A DNA stretch of 64,000 nt. Origin: Vampirovibrio chlorellavorus (GTDB taxonomy: Bacteria > Cyanobacteriota > Vampirovibrionia > Vampirovibrionales > Vampirovibrionaceae). Of the stretch, positions 17,600 through 27,315 are shown piece by piece. How positions within the stretch are numbered: position 1 is the stretch's first letter; every line of letters starts with the position of its first letter. Under the pieces are notes generated by a model. The model was not told the DNA's origin and did no database searches. It was given only the letters and a program-made list of their open reading frames with translations. The DNA lies in assembly GCF_003149375.1 (NCBI RefSeq), contig NZ_QFWH01000006.1, positions 124,001 to 188,000 on the forward strand, written 5' to 3'. The position numbers were made by a program, and so were the translations under genes.

Positions 17600-18470
17600 G
17601 GCGTGGATCTTGCGTGGAAAGGATGATCATGTTGTGGCGATTGGCGTAGGTTTCCATCTCCTCAGGCTCCAGATAGAGGGTCTGGTTGGCTTCGGTGACC
17701 AGCATGTGCAGGCCCGCCTTGCGCATGGTCTTCAGGGTGCGCAGCCCCACGGTGGGTATGTCAAAGCGTTGATCCTGATCGGGCTTGGCCACTTTAATGA
17801 CCACCCCGCCTTTTTTGCCGGAGAGCTTACCGGCCCGTTTCAGGCACTCGTCAGTCCCTTCAATGGCCTCCACGGCCAGAATCATGCCCGAGTGGACCAC
17901 GATGCTTTGCCCGATGTCCAGACGCCCCATTTCCTTGGCCATTTCAAAGCCGTAACGGGCGTCTCTCAAATCGGCTTCGGTGGGTTGCCGTTCGGTCAGG
18001 ATTTTTTCCGGCAGGAACAGTTCCCTTAAAAAATCGGCCTGGGGTAGAACCTGTATGCCGCGCTGTTCCAACTGTTCGATAATCCACAGCATCACGGCGT
18101 CATCGTTCAGCCGGGCGTACTGGCGGATGGCTTCCACTGCAATGTCATCAATCCGGGGATCCTTGAGCAGCACCCACTTGTCCACTTTTCCGGCAAATAC
18201 CAGGTGGGTAATGCGTTCCTGGGTAATTAAATCGAGGGTTCGCCTGACCAGACCGGGCACAATGCGGTGCCCCTTGTGCTTGCAGAGATCCCGGAGTTTG
18301 GGATTGTCCTTGCCCACAATAAAGGGAACCACCTCGATGCCCTGAATGCGGGCATTTTTAGCGACGTAACGAGGCAGCAGGCCCTCACCGGCAATCAGGC
18401 CGATGCGGGTGACGTTGCCGAATTCAACTGATTTTCGGGTTTCCATAATGTTGCGAGACGCGCCGATCAT
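17589..18470 (-). CDS. lpxI: UDP-2,3-diacylglucosamine pyrophosphatase LpxI
   Basis: A 293-residue LpxI (DUF1009) protein that hydrolyses UDP-2,3-diacylglucosamine to lipid X, the substrate of LpxB. Recognisable segments are IGLIAGEGLLPRYVAKNA near residue 22, the THLVFAGKVDKW segment near 95 and the C-terminal GKKGGVVIKVAKPDQDQRFDIPTVG. LpxI replaces LpxH in many non-gammaproteobacterial lineages. Start ATG 18470; ATG 18446 is an alternative. A promoter with a perfect TATAAT lies about 80 bases upstream. Confidence 0.92.
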   Translation of the reverse strand: MIGASRNIMETRKSVEFGNVTRIGLIAGEGLLPRYVAKNARIQGIEVVPFIVGKDNPKLRDLCKHKGHRIVPGLVRRTLDLITQERITHLVFAGKVDKWVLLKDPRIDDIAVEAIRQYARLNDDAVMLWIIEQLEQRGIQVLPQADFLRELFLPEKILTERQPTEADLRDARYGFEMAKEMGRLDIGQSIVVHSGMILAVEAIEGTDECLKRAGKLSGKKGGVVIKVAKPDQDQRFDIPTVGLRTLKTMRKAGLHMLVTEANQTLYLEPEEMETYANRHNMIILSTQDPRHDR

Positions 18471-18547
18471 GCCTGGACTCGATATTCTGTCAGGGGGGAG
18501 AACTCTCGGGAGCCGGTGACGGTGACACAGGAGTCGAAAGTGGTTTT

Positions 18548-18575
18548 ATTATACCCCATCCGCTCTCAGGGCCAA
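18548..18575 (-). promoter_or_regulatory. Sigma-70-type promoter for lpxI-lpxB
   Basis: On the minus strand TTGGCC (18575-18570), a 16-base spacer and TATAAT (18553-18548). The leader to lpxI would be about 70 bases. Confidence 0.6.
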
Positions 18576-18868
18576 GGGCGGAATCTGCCTGAAGGGGGTA
18601 TAAATCCGGTGTGGCAACGGGCTGCGGATGGCTGAGGGCAGGCGATGCGTTTTGAAAGGCCTGTTCTGCAACTTGTGCTGGCACTTGTTCTAGTAGGGGA
18701 TTTGCAATTACTATTAGAGGGTGGAAATTCGCGAGCGCGTTTTTTGTGCAAACGCCAGGTCGAATTGCGTGTGGCGCAGGTCAGGCTTTTTCAACCTCAC
18801 TGGTCTTTGGCTTGGCTTCGTCAACCGTTTCCCTGTATTAACCCTGAGATCAGCCCGATATCAGTAAG
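18576..18868. other. Divergent intergenic region without a gene
   Basis: Between the lpxI promoter and the DnaQ-type gene on the plus strand (the full gene-free stretch is 18471-18868). Short open frames here have no ribosome-binding site or recognisable sequence. No terminator, tRNA or repeat was seen. It presumably holds the promoter of the exonuclease gene, but no convincing -35/-10 pair was found. Confidence 0.5.
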
Positions 18869-19864
18869 ATGAAATTTGAAAAGGATCTTACCTTGACCGA
18901 AGCCATGCTGGAAGCCGTAAAGCCGGATGACACCATTATTATTCTGGATACCGAGACCACCGGTCTGGATCACAAGTGCGAAAAGCTGATTGAGATTGCC
19001 GCCGTCAAAATGCAGGGTACGGAAATCGTTGAAACCTTTTCCAGTCTGGTCAATCCGCAGAAGCCCATTCGGCATTCCAGCTTCCTCATTCACAATATTT
19101 CCGAGGAAATGGTGCAGGACGCCCCCAACATTGAGGAGGTGTTGCCCCGGTTTCTGGAATTTGTGGGGGATCACGCCTTTGTGGCCCACAACGCCATTTT
19201 TGACTACAGCTTTATCAACGAGGCCATGAAGGCCACTTACGGCAAGCGCTTCGTCAATCACCGGATTGATACTTTTGAAATGTACCGCTCCGTCTTCCCC
19301 GATGAACAGTCTCATGGCCTGAACGCCTTGCTGCGCCGCTTTGGCTACAACGAAGATGTGGTACACCGGGCCCTGGATGATGCCATGTGCCTGGCCAAGG
19401 TCTACCCCAGATTGCGGGCCCTGTACGAGCAGAAGTTCAGTTGGCAGTTGTCCCAACTGAAAAACGTGCCCTACCTGATGGAGCGTTACATCCGCATGCA
19501 AAAGGCCAGCCAGTCCCTGCAGGCGGAAATGAGCGATTTGAAAGACATTTTCAAGATGTACTTCCAGAACGGCGGGGCCCCCGTGGAAGCCTCCACCGGT
19601 GAGGTGATGGTGTTCAACTACCGGCGTTCCTACAGTTACAACGAGAAACAGATTTGGGAAATCGCCACCGAAGCGGGTGTATGCGAGCGCATTTTCAAGC
19701 TGAACCCCCGGGCCCTGGACAAGTTGGTGGAACGCTCCGACATCGATGAGCGCTTCAAGGAAGCCTTTCGGGAGGCTCGTTTATCCATGCACGAGGCCCG
19801 CAATATCAACTTCCTGAAGCCCCAGATTGTTACAGAGAGCCCTGAAGATTCTGAAGAATCATAG
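18869..19864 (+). CDS. DnaQ-family 3'-5' exonuclease with C-terminal extension
   Basis: 331 residues. The DEDDh exonuclease core is complete: DTETTG at 27-32 (Asp, Glu), HNAIFDYSFI near 107-116 (Asp) and HRALDD at 166-171 (His, Asp). This core resembles the DNA polymerase III epsilon subunit and PolC proofreading domains. A helical, charged C-terminal part of about 140 residues follows, which I do not recognise. Proofreading or repair exonuclease is likely; whether it is the replicative epsilon subunit cannot be told. Its 3' end overlaps the convergent thioredoxin-like gene by 35 bases. Confidence 0.85.
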   Translation: MKFEKDLTLTEAMLEAVKPDDTIIILDTETTGLDHKCEKLIEIAAVKMQGTEIVETFSSLVNPQKPIRHSSFLIHNISEEMVQDAPNIEEVLPRFLEFVGDHAFVAHNAIFDYSFINEAMKATYGKRFVNHRIDTFEMYRSVFPDEQSHGLNALLRRFGYNEDVVHRALDDAMCLAKVYPRLRALYEQKFSWQLSQLKNVPYLMERYIRMQKASQSLQAEMSDLKDIFKMYFQNGGAPVEASTGEVMVFNYRRSYSYNEKQIWEIATEAGVCERIFKLNPRALDKLVERSDIDERFKEAFREARLSMHEARNINFLKPQIVTESPEDSEES

Positions 19865-20225
19865 AGCGGGCGGCGTCCTGATAGCCAAATTTGTAGGCTT
19901 TGCCGTTATAAATTAACGAGGCACGCCCTTTGTTCACCAGAAACACCTGAGGCGGCTCATCGTGCGGCATGCTGAGGCCCAACCCCTCGGCTTGCTTGGG
20001 CGCGGTGGCGGAATCGACGTCAATTTCAGTGATGGACAGATTGTTTTGGGAGGCAATATCCCGGGTGATGGGAACCACTTCCCGGCAGCTGGCGCACCAG
20101 TTGGCGGTAAACACAACCAGAGTCGGTTTACTGGCGGCCCAGGCGCTTAAAAAGCCTTTACTCACGCTAAGCCCGACAACCGTGAGGACGAGGAGGGCGA
20201 TACCCAGTTTCTTTTGCATTTTCAT
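19830..20225 (-). CDS. Exported thioredoxin-like protein (WCASC)
   Basis: 131 residues. A signal peptide or anchor of about 25 residues ends near AWAASK, followed by a thioredoxin fold with VVFTANWCASCREVVP; the active-site pair is CxxC in WCASC. The later PPQVFLVNKG segment supplies the cis-proline region. It probably acts in the periplasm on disulfides of exported proteins. ATG 20225 is preceded by CAGGA; a frame extension of nine residues upstream is possible. Confidence 0.85.
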   Translation of the reverse strand: MKMQKKLGIALLVLTVVGLSVSKGFLSAWAASKPTLVVFTANWCASCREVVPITRDIASQNNLSITEIDVDSATAPKQAEGLGLSMPHDEPPQVFLVNKGRASLIYNGKAYKFGYQDAARSMILQNLQGSL

Positions 20226-20391
20226 GGTCCTGTTACTTCCCGCACAATTCATTCCATAAAACAGTAGAGACGAGCCCCCATCATAAAAGTTTCTCTGGCG
20301 TTTTGTCGAGCCTTAGGGCGCTGGCTTTCCCGAGCGCAGGCTTTTCAGGGGCTGGGCCGAGCCTGCCCCGGGCCGTCTTTGCAAGGAACCC

Positions 20392-20419
20392 TTGAGTGGC
20401 GGCGGGCTTGCGCTAAAAT
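20392..20419 (+). promoter_or_regulatory. Promoter for leuCD-bolA
   Basis: TTGAGT (20392-20397), 16-base spacer, TAAAAT (20414-20419). The leuC start lies 67 bases after the -10. No leader peptide or attenuator was recognised. Confidence 0.5.
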
Positions 20420-20485
20420 AAAAGCATTCAGCGAGGCCCCATCTCCCGTGTTGTTTTCTAACTGGTTCAATCAGGAGTTTTACTT

Positions 20486-21901
20486 GTGTCCAATTCGCCC
20501 AAAACCCTGTACCAAAAAATCTGGGACACCCATGTGGTTCATCAGGCCGAAGGCTTTCCCACCCTGTTGTACATCGATCGTCACCTGATTCATGAGGTGA
20601 CCTCCCCTCAGGCGTTTCAGGGCCTCCGGGATCGCAATCTGAAACTGCGCAGGCCCGATAAAACCTTTGGCACCGTGGATCACAGCATTCCCACCACCGA
20701 TCGCAAACTACCCATTGCCGATCCTGAAGCCGCCGGGCAAATCGCCACCTTTGAGCAAAACTGCCGGGAACAGGGCATTACCTTCTTTGGGCTGGACAGC
20801 GATCAGCAGGGCATTATCCACGTGATTGGCCCGGAACAGGGCTTGACCCTTCCGGGCATGACCATTGTCTGCGGGGATAGCCATACCTCTACTCACGGGG
20901 CCTTTGGAGCCTTGGCCTTTGGCATTGGCACCAGTGAGATTGAACAAGTTTTTGCCACCCAATGTTTGCTGCAACAACCTTCTAAAACCATGGAAATCCG
21001 GGTAGAGGGCACGCTGGCGTCGCACATTACGGCCAAGGATATTATTCTGGCCATTATCGCCAAAATCGGGGTGGGTGGTGGAACCGGCTATGTGCTGGAG
21101 TACACCGGCAGCGCCATTCGCAACCTTTCGATGGAAGGCCGTATGACCCTGTGCAATATGTCCATTGAAGCGGGAGCCCGGGCTGGGCTGGTGGCGCCGG
21201 ATGAGGTGACTTTTGAGTACCTCAAAGGGCGGCCTTACGCCCCGCAAGGCGCCGAGTTTGATGCGGCGGTATCCCGCTGGCAGTCCTTGCGTACGGATGA
21301 AGGCGCTTCCTATGACGCTGTGGTCACTCTGCGGGCCGAAGACATTGAGCCCATGGTCACTTACGGCACCAATCCGGGGATGGCCTTAGGGATTTCCCAG
21401 TCGGTACCGGAACTTTCCCAGTGTGCCAGCGAGGAAGACAAACTGGAACTTGAAGAAAGCCTGGCATACATGGCCCTGCAGGCGGGGCAACCCATTGCCG
21501 GAACGCCCATTGATGTGGTGTTCATCGGCAGCTGTACCAATTCCCGTATCGAGGACCTGCGGGATGCCGCCAAAACTGCTCAGGGGCGCAAGGTGGCCGC
21601 GGGGGTTCGTGCTTTGGTGGTCCCTGGCTCTTACCCGGTCAAGCGACAGGCCGAAGCGGAAGGACTGCACCGCATATTTCTGGAGGCGGGGTTTGAGTGG
21701 CGAGAACCCGGTTGCAGCATGTGCATTGCCATGAACGGGGATCAGATTGAAGCCGGTCAGGCCTGCGCCAGCACCAGTAACCGCAACTTCAAGGGGCGTC
21801 AGGGCAAAGGCGGACGAACCTTTCTGCTCAGTCCCCCCATGGCCGCCGCCGCCGCCATTACGGGCAAACTGACGGATGTTCGTCAACTGAGTCAAAATTA
21901 A
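20486..21901 (+). CDS. leuC: 3-isopropylmalate dehydratase large subunit
   Basis: A 471-residue aconitase-family protein that, with LeuD, isomerises 2-isopropylmalate to 3-isopropylmalate in leucine synthesis. The [4Fe-4S] ligands are in GSCTNSR near residue 350 and CSMCIAMN near 412. The N-terminus [12 protein letters not shown] is typical of LeuC. GTG start with AGGAG eight bases upstream. Followed after 22 bases by leuD. Confidence 0.95.
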   Translation: MSNSPKTLYQKIWDTHVVHQAEGFPTLLYIDRHLIHEVTSPQAFQGLRDRNLKLRRPDKTFGTVDHSIPTTDRKLPIADPEAAGQIATFEQNCREQGITFFGLDSDQQGIIHVIGPEQGLTLPGMTIVCGDSHTSTHGAFGALAFGIGTSEIEQVFATQCLLQQPSKTMEIRVEGTLASHITAKDIILAIIAKIGVGGGTGYVLEYTGSAIRNLSMEGRMTLCNMSIEAGARAGLVAPDEVTFEYLKGRPYAPQGAEFDAAVSRWQSLRTDEGASYDAVVTLRAEDIEPMVTYGTNPGMALGISQSVPELSQCASEEDKLELEESLAYMALQAGQPIAGTPIDVVFIGSCTNSRIEDLRDAAKTAQGRKVAAGVRALVVPGSYPVKRQAEAEGLHRIFLEAGFEWREPGCSMCIAMNGDQIEAGQACASTSNRNFKGRQGKGGRTFLLSPPMAAAAAITGKLTDVRQLSQN

Positions 21902-21923
21902 CGCAGAGACAGGATTGAACCCC

Positions 21924-22511
21924 ATGAGCAAGCAACTGACTCGTATTGAAAGCACTTGTGTGCCCCTGAACCAGAACAATGTAGACACTGATCAGGTCAT
22001 TCCGGCCCGATTTTTGAAAGGCACCACCAAGGTGGGCTTGGGCGAAAAACTCTTCTATGACTTGCGTTACCTTTCCAACGGCCAACCCAACCCGGATTTT
22101 GTGCTGAACAACCCCAAATTTGGCGGACAGATTCTGGTGGCGGCCCACAACTTTGGCTGTGGCAGTTCCCGGGAGCATGCGCCCTGGGCCCTGAAAGACT
22201 ATGGTTTTCAGGCCATTCTGGCGGTTTCCTTTGCCGATATCTTCCGCAATAACAGCCTCAAAAACCAGTTGTTGGCCATTGCCTTGCCCGAGCCCGTCAT
22301 CTTGTCTCTGCTGGCTGCCGTGGAAGCCAACCCTGCTTTGGCGGTTTCCATTGATTTGCCCCGCCAGGTGGTGGCTATTCCGGGACAGCCGGATCAGCCG
22401 TTTGAGATTGACCCCTATCGCAAGCAGTGCCTAATGGAGGGGCTGGATGACATTGGCTACGCCCTGTCCCATTTAAGTTGGATTGAACAGTTTGAAGCGG
22501 CCCACGCCTAG
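21924..22511 (+). CDS. leuD: 3-isopropylmalate dehydratase small subunit
   Basis: 195 residues forming the swivel domain of isopropylmalate isomerase. NVDTDQVIPARFL near residue 21 and GCGSSREHAPWAL near 75 are the family motifs. ATG 21924 has AGGA at a suitable distance. It pairs with leuC directly upstream; no leuA or leuB is in the window. Confidence 0.95.
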   Translation: MSKQLTRIESTCVPLNQNNVDTDQVIPARFLKGTTKVGLGEKLFYDLRYLSNGQPNPDFVLNNPKFGGQILVAAHNFGCGSSREHAPWALKDYGFQAILAVSFADIFRNNSLKNQLLAIALPEPVILSLLAAVEANPALAVSIDLPRQVVAIPGQPDQPFEIDPYRKQCLMEGLDDIGYALSHLSWIEQFEAAHA

Positions 22512-22523
22512 GAGATGATGACC

Positions 22524-22754
22524 ATGATTACCCCGCAAGAGATTACTACGCTGATTCAGGCGGAATATCCCAACGCCAAAGTGGATCTGTTGGATAAGAC
22601 CGGGATGAGCGATCACTTTATCATTCGGGTGGTTACCCCGGCCTTTGACGGGGTGGGCATTATGGATCGCCATCGGGCGGTCATGAAGTGCCTGGAACCA
22701 GCCATGCAGGACGGTCGTTTGCACGCCGTGGAGCTTCAGACGGCTACTGCCTAA
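22524..22754 (+). CDS. BolA/IbaG family protein
   Basis: 76 residues with the BolA fold: an N-terminal helix, SDHFIIRVVTPAFDG and the C-terminal helix MDRHRAVMKCLEPAM followed by LHAVELQT. BolA-type proteins work with monothiol glutaredoxins in iron-sulfur handling, which fits its position behind the Fe-S enzyme LeuCD. GGAG precedes a cluster of three ATGs (22515, 22518, 22524); the last has the best spacing. Confidence 0.85.
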   Translation: MITPQEITTLIQAEYPNAKVDLLDKTGMSDHFIIRVVTPAFDGVGIMDRHRAVMKCLEPAMQDGRLHAVELQTATA

Positions 22755-22775
22755 TTTTTCACTCTGCTTTGATCG

Positions 22776-22877
22776 GTCATTCCCGCGCAGGCGGGAATCC
22801 AGAAAAACCTTGCCTTGAGGGCGTTTGATAGCAAATGTCAGTTCTGCAAGCTGGATTCCTACCTGCGCGGGAATGAC
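22776..22877. repeat. Inverted repeat built of dRS3-like ATTCCC-N8-GGGAAT units
   Basis: Two 27-base arms (22776-22802 and 22851-22877) are inverted copies with two differences, separated by 48 bases. Each arm begins with GTCATTCCC; the left arm is itself the palindrome ATTCCC-N8-GGGAAT, which is the consensus of the neisserial dRS3 repeat. It sits in the intergenic space between bolA and the convergent mtnA. Confidence 0.85.
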
Positions 22878-23016
22878 AAATGACCTCGTTTGAGATCATT
22901 CCGAAGAGGGATGGCAAAGCTGCCCTCACAACACACTTCTGATGGTTTGAATAAAACTTTTAGCAGGCGCCATAGTTTGTCAGCCAAAACCAGACTTAAC
23001 CCTTAGTCTTAGCCTG

Positions 23017-24096
23017 TTATGCTTTGAATAGTTGGGCCAAACTGTCTTGAAAAGGGGGTCGGGCTATGCCTTTTTCCGTGATAATGCCCGCAATGTAGGA
23101 TGCGGGGGTGACATCGAAGGAGGGGTTGTAAAAATTCACACCTTTGGCGCAAATCAGTTCGTTGTTGATGGTAGAAATTTCGCTGGCGTCCCGTTCTTCA
23201 ATGGGAATTTCCTGGCCGGTGGCAAGGCTGAGATCAATGGTGGAAAGCGGCGCTGCCACATAGAATGGTACCTGATGGGCCTGAGCGATAATGGCCAGAT
23301 TGTAGGTGCCAATTTTGTTGGCCGTATCGCCGTTGGCGGTAATGCGATCGGCGCCAACCACCACAAACTGAATTTTTCCATCCCGCATCAGGCTGCCGGA
23401 CATGTTGTCTGAAATCAGGGTGACCGGGATGCCATCTTCCACCAGTTCCCAAGTGGTCAGGCGGGCCCCTTGCAGGCGTGGACGGGTTTCATCGGCATAG
23501 ACCCGGATGGTGGGATCGTTGGCATAGGCGGAACGAATAACCCCCAAGGCGGTGCCATAGCCCCCGGTAGCCAATGCCCCCGCGTTGCAGTGGGTGAGAA
23601 TGCCCGCTCCTTTGGGCACCAGGGCGGCCCCATATTGGCCCATGGCCTGACAGGCTTGCCAATCCTCCTGATGAATTTGCAGCGCTTTGGCCGTTAACCG
23701 CTCCAGCACTTCAGTGGCAATGTCGGCGGGTTCGTCAATCACCGCCTGCATAGCGTTTAAGGCCCAAAACAAATTGACCGCCGTGGGTCGGGTTTTGGAC
23801 AAACGATCCACATCGACCAGCAATTGACGCTTGAAGTCACTGAAAGATAAACTCTTCTGAATCGATTCCCGAGCGCTGAGTACCACCCCGTAAGCCCCGG
23901 CGATGCCGATGGCAGGGGCCCCTCGCACCAGCATGGTGACAATGGCGTCTGCCATGTCTCCGGCGGTACGAATGGTGAGATAGCGCACTTCGTTGGGCAG
24001 GGCCGTTTGATCCAGCAGCCGAACGCCGTCAGGCATCAGCTCCAGGGCCTGAACCCTGGAGCTGAGATTTTTCAATGCGGGGGAAAGTGTATCCAC
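23017..24096 (-). CDS. mtnA: Methylthioribose-1-phosphate isomerase
   Basis: A 359-residue eIF2B-like sugar isomerase that converts 5-methylthioribose-1-phosphate to methylthioribulose-1-phosphate in methionine salvage. Catalytic features are the Cys in LTHCNAGALATGGYGT near residue 169 and the Asp in VVGADRITANGD near 250; RGAPAIGIAGAYG near 60 is also typical. It starts only eight bases after ftsZ, so the two are probably co-transcribed, which is an uncommon pairing. No other mtn gene is in the window. Confidence 0.94.
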   Translation of the reverse strand: MDTLSPALKNLSSRVQALELMPDGVRLLDQTALPNEVRYLTIRTAGDMADAIVTMLVRGAPAIGIAGAYGVVLSARESIQKSLSFSDFKRQLLVDVDRLSKTRPTAVNLFWALNAMQAVIDEPADIATEVLERLTAKALQIHQEDWQACQAMGQYGAALVPKGAGILTHCNAGALATGGYGTALGVIRSAYANDPTIRVYADETRPRLQGARLTTWELVEDGIPVTLISDNMSGSLMRDGKIQFVVVGADRITANGDTANKIGTYNLAIIAQAHQVPFYVAAPLSTIDLSLATGQEIPIEERDASEISTINNELICAKGVNFYNPSFDVTPASYIAGIITEKGIARPPFQDSLAQLFKA

Positions 24097-24103
24097 GTTT
24101 AAC

Positions 24104-25390
24104 CTATTTCTTAGGACGCAGGAAATCCGGCAAATCCAGCAAGCGACGAGCTGCTTCCGTCATGGAGCTACTGGGCTTGGGGGCACTGCTTTTCCAGCCG
24201 GGCGTTTCTTCCAGCTTAGGAGGCATTAACGAGCCGGGTGCCTGAGCGCCAGGCACGCTGGGTGCCACTGCTTTAGAGGCACTGGCGGGCTGTCCAACGT
24301 TTAAACCGGGAGACATGGTCCGGCTCAGGCTTTCCAGCGGGTTTTTAATGGCGCTGTCGCCGTATTGTTGGCCCAATTGGTGCGCTTTCAGTTCAAAGCC
24401 GGTGGCGATCACCGTGATCTGGATTTCACCCTGAATGCGCTCATCAATCACCGAACCGAAGATGATGTTGGCATCTTTGTCCACGGCCTGATAAATAATC
24501 TCGGCGGCTTCATTGACTTCATGCAGGGTCATGTCCGGCCCCCCGGTGACGTTGAAGATAACCCCGCTGGCCCCTTCGATGGAGGTTTCCAGCAGTGGGG
24601 AGTTGACGGCCATGCGGGCGGCTTCCAGAGCCCGACCTTCGCCGGAGCCTTTGCCGATACCCATAATGGCGGAACCAGAGAGGCTCATAATGGCTTTGAC
24701 ATCGGCAAAGTCCACGTTGATCAAGCCGGGTACGGTAATGATGTCGGAAATACCCTGCACGCCTCGCAGCAGGACTTCATCGGCAATGCGGAAGGCTTCC
24801 TGCATGGAGGTGCGGCGCTCCACCACTTCCAGCAACTTGTCGTTGGGGATGACAATCAGGGTGTCCACGTTTTCCCGCAGGCTTTCCAATCCCTGAATGG
24901 CCTGCTGCTGACGACGACGTCCCTCAAAGGTAAACGGACGGGTGACCACGGCCACGGTCAGGGCGCCAATTTCCCGGGCAATACCCGCCACCACGGCAGC
25001 GGCGCCGGTTCCGGTTCCACCGCCCATACCAGCGGTAATGAAGACCATGTCAGCGCCTTCCAGCGCGGAAATAATATCGTCACGGCTTTCTTCAGCCGCT
25101 TTCATACCGATGGCAGGGTTACCACCTGCACCCAGTCCACGGGTGATTTTTTGGCCCAACTGCAGGCGTTTGTCGGTGCCGGCCATTTCCACGACCTGGG
25201 CGTCCGTGTTCATCACCCAGAATTCAACGCCGCTCATGCCGCTTTGAATCATACGGTTGACCGCGTTGCTACCGCCGCCGCCAACCCCGATGACCTTGAT
25301 AGAGGCCTTCAACCTGGGCGGGGGGGTGTGGGCGGAGAACAGGCTGGGTTCCCCTTGTTGATGATGATGTCCGTGATCCATAAATTCCAT
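24104..25390 (-). CDS. ftsZ: Cell division protein FtsZ
   Basis: A 428-residue tubulin-like GTPase that forms the cytokinetic ring. [12 protein letters not shown] near residue 38, the tubulin signature GGGTGTGAA near 124 and the synergy-loop [12 protein letters not shown] near 226 are intact. A disordered Pro/Ser-rich linker (about 340-415) leads to the C-terminal LPDFLRPKK peptide that binds FtsA/ZipA-type anchors. The N-terminus is His-rich (HGHHHQQ). No ftsA or ftsQ precedes it; the 5' side is a long divergent intergenic region. Confidence 0.97.
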   Translation of the reverse strand: MEFMDHGHHHQQGEPSLFSAHTPPPRLKASIKVIGVGGGGSNAVNRMIQSGMSGVEFWVMNTDAQVVEMAGTDKRLQLGQKITRGLGAGGNPAIGMKAAEESRDDIISALEGADMVFITAGMGGGTGTGAAAVVAGIAREIGALTVAVVTRPFTFEGRRRQQQAIQGLESLRENVDTLIVIPNDKLLEVVERRTSMQEAFRIADEVLLRGVQGISDIITVPGLINVDFADVKAIMSLSGSAIMGIGKGSGEGRALEAARMAVNSPLLETSIEGASGVIFNVTGGPDMTLHEVNEAAEIIYQAVDKDANIIFGSVIDERIQGEIQITVIATGFELKAHQLGQQYGDSAIKNPLESLSRTMSPGLNVGQPASASKAVAPSVPGAQAPGSLMPPKLEETPGWKSSAPKPSSSMTEAARRLLDLPDFLRPKK

Positions 25391-25819
25391 AAACCTGTCC
25401 CCTAAGTAAAAAACTAAAATCTAACTCGGTTGAGAGCTACCTCTAAACACGTGGGCGTCGACTTGCTGGTGGCGTCGGGATGGGGGGCGTACCACAAGTT
25501 CGCTGCTACCTATTATTTATGAACCGGTCGGATTTGGAAAGAAACTTATAGAAGTATTACGAGATCAGTAGATAAAAGGGTTCTCAGGCTTACCGCGCAA
25601 GCGACAGAAAACTTTGACCGGCTCAAACACAGGACTGGGCAGGCTTTTTATTATATCGGGTTTGGGATTGTTTGTATACTGTATGGCAACGGACGGTGGT
25701 TCACCCAGTGGGGTGATTTTTTATAGCCCTCTACCCCACAAAGTTTAAATTCAGCGATACACTATTTATTAACAGATACAAAAGTTTAATCCCCAAGTGA
25801 GGTATCCAAAAGGCTACCC
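25391..25819. other. Divergent ftsZ / HDOD-protein intergenic region
   Basis: 429 bases without a gene. A minus-strand TATAAT at about 25651-25656 and a plus-strand TATACT at about 25675 are possible -10 elements for ftsZ and the HDOD gene respectively, but neither has a clear -35. The segment is more A+T-rich than the flanking genes. No terminator or structured RNA was seen. Confidence 0.4.
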
Positions 25820-26713
25820 ATGCCCAAAGTCTCTTTGCAAGAAATCATCGGCAAGGTAGAGCAGCTTCCGCAGTTACCCCAGGTGGCCTTGCGGGTGAGT
25901 CGGATGATGGAGGAAAGCGCGACCAACGCGGAGAAACTTTCCGATGTGATTCGTCTCGATCCCAGCTTTACCAGCCAGGTTTTAAGGCTCTGCAATTCGG
26001 CGGCCTACGGGTTTTCCCGTCGTATTTCCACGGTCAAGGAAGCAGTGGCCATTCTGGGCCATTCCACCCTGAAGAGCATGGTCTACACCATTATCGCCAA
26101 GGTGGCTCTGGATCGCCCGGTGCCGGGTTACTCCCTTTCTGAAGGGGACTTGTGGTTCAACTCCCTGACCTGTGCGGTGTACGCCAAACATATTGGCCAG
26201 CGGGAGCGCCTGCCCGACCCGGAAGTGGCCTTTACCGGCGGGCTGTTGCGTGATATCGGGAAAATTGTGCTGGGCGATTTTGTGGGAGCCAATTACGCCG
26301 AAATCGAAGCCCTGACCACCCGGGAGCGGATCGATTTTCTGGATGCCGAGGAGCGGGTGATTGGTTTTAACCACAGTATCGTGGGCACTCGGGTGGCCGA
26401 GAAGTGGAATTTGCCGCCGGTTTTGGTCAATGTCATCCGCCATCACCACAAACCGGTCAAGTTGCCGCCCACTTTGCAACCCGCTGAGGCCAAGATGATC
26501 ACCATCGTGCATCTGGCGGACGCCTTGACCAGTATGGTGGGCAAGGGCGCGGGCAATGACGGCCTGATGTATTGCCTGGACGCCGATGCCCTGATGCGGG
26601 TGGGAATCAATGTTCAGGGGGATTATCTGGAAAAGCTGATCGGTGAACTGGTTGATTTGAATCCCATTATCAAGGATTTGGCAGAGTCGATGAGTATTGC
26701 AGGGGACAACTAG
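25820..26713 (+). CDS. HDOD-domain signalling protein
   Basis: 297 residues. The HDOD domain covers about residues 10-210, beginning with a LPQLPQVALRV motif and containing LDPSFTSQVLRLCNSAAYGFSRRISTVKEAVAILG split over two stretches. HDOD proteins are HD-domain relatives used as phosphorelay outputs and motility or chemotaxis regulators. The GLLRDIGKIVLGDF and HHHKPVK segments keep some HD-like residues. The CheD-like gene follows after six bases, so both are likely to work in a taxis or surface-sensing pathway. Confidence 0.88.
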   Translation: MPKVSLQEIIGKVEQLPQLPQVALRVSRMMEESATNAEKLSDVIRLDPSFTSQVLRLCNSAAYGFSRRISTVKEAVAILGHSTLKSMVYTIIAKVALDRPVPGYSLSEGDLWFNSLTCAVYAKHIGQRERLPDPEVAFTGGLLRDIGKIVLGDFVGANYAEIEALTTRERIDFLDAEERVIGFNHSIVGTRVAEKWNLPPVLVNVIRHHHKPVKLPPTLQPAEAKMITIVHLADALTSMVGKGAGNDGLMYCLDADALMRVGINVQGDYLEKLIGELVDLNPIIKDLAESMSIAGDN

Positions 26714-26719
26714 GCGACG

Positions 26720-27223
26720 ATGTCTATGCAACGTACAGAACAGGTCGAGCTGGGCGAAATTAAAGCCAGTAGCGAGAAGAGTTTGATCTTTGTGTTGCCC
26801 GGCATTGGGACGGGTATTGTGGTCGCTGTTTACGATGTGCAGAATAAAGTGGGCGCGGTGGCCCATGTGGTGCTGCCGGAGAGTTCTTTGGCCGGGCCCG
26901 GAAACGACTTGCTGCCAGCCAAGTATGCCAATCTGGCCGTACCTGCCCTGTTAAACGCCTTTTCAGAGGCCGGGGGGGACAAGCAGTCCAGTGTGGTCCG
27001 CATGGTGGGCGGGGCGCAGTTGTTCAACTTCGGGGGCGGGGGCGGCAATATGCTGAATATTGGGGCCCGCAACGCCACGGCCATTCGGGCGGCCATGTCC
27101 AAGCAGGGATTTGCCATTGAGAAAGCGGATACCGGTGGAAACAAAGGGAAAGCGGTCCGCTTTGTGCTGGCCACGGGGCAAATGGTGATCTGCCCCATTG
27201 GTGGTACTGAGTATAGTATTTAA
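26720..27223 (+). CDS. CheD-like protein lacking the catalytic cysteine
   Basis: 167 residues aligning over the whole of CheD, the chemoreceptor glutamine deamidase. KVGAVAHVVLPES, NIGARNATAI and ADTGGNKGKAV are well kept. In true CheD the segment TLGLGSCV holds the catalytic Thr and Cys; here it reads VLPGIGTGIV, so Cys is Gly and the Thr is not in place, while the catalytic His in AHVVLP remains. Deamidase activity is therefore unlikely. A binding role, for example towards receptors or a CheC-type phosphatase, is the natural inference. Overall fold assignment is firm. Confidence 0.85.
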   Translation: MSMQRTEQVELGEIKASSEKSLIFVLPGIGTGIVVAVYDVQNKVGAVAHVVLPESSLAGPGNDLLPAKYANLAVPALLNAFSEAGGDKQSSVVRMVGGAQLFNFGGGGGNMLNIGARNATAIRAAMSKQGFAIEKADTGGNKGKAVRFVLATGQMVICPIGGTEYSI

Positions 27224-27315
27224 AAACAATCAATAGCTGTGAAGCTGTTATAATAGCTGGGAGTGGTCAGAACAATCTGTGGTGGTGGCGACGGGTGAGG
27301 CAAGGAAGGTTGGAA

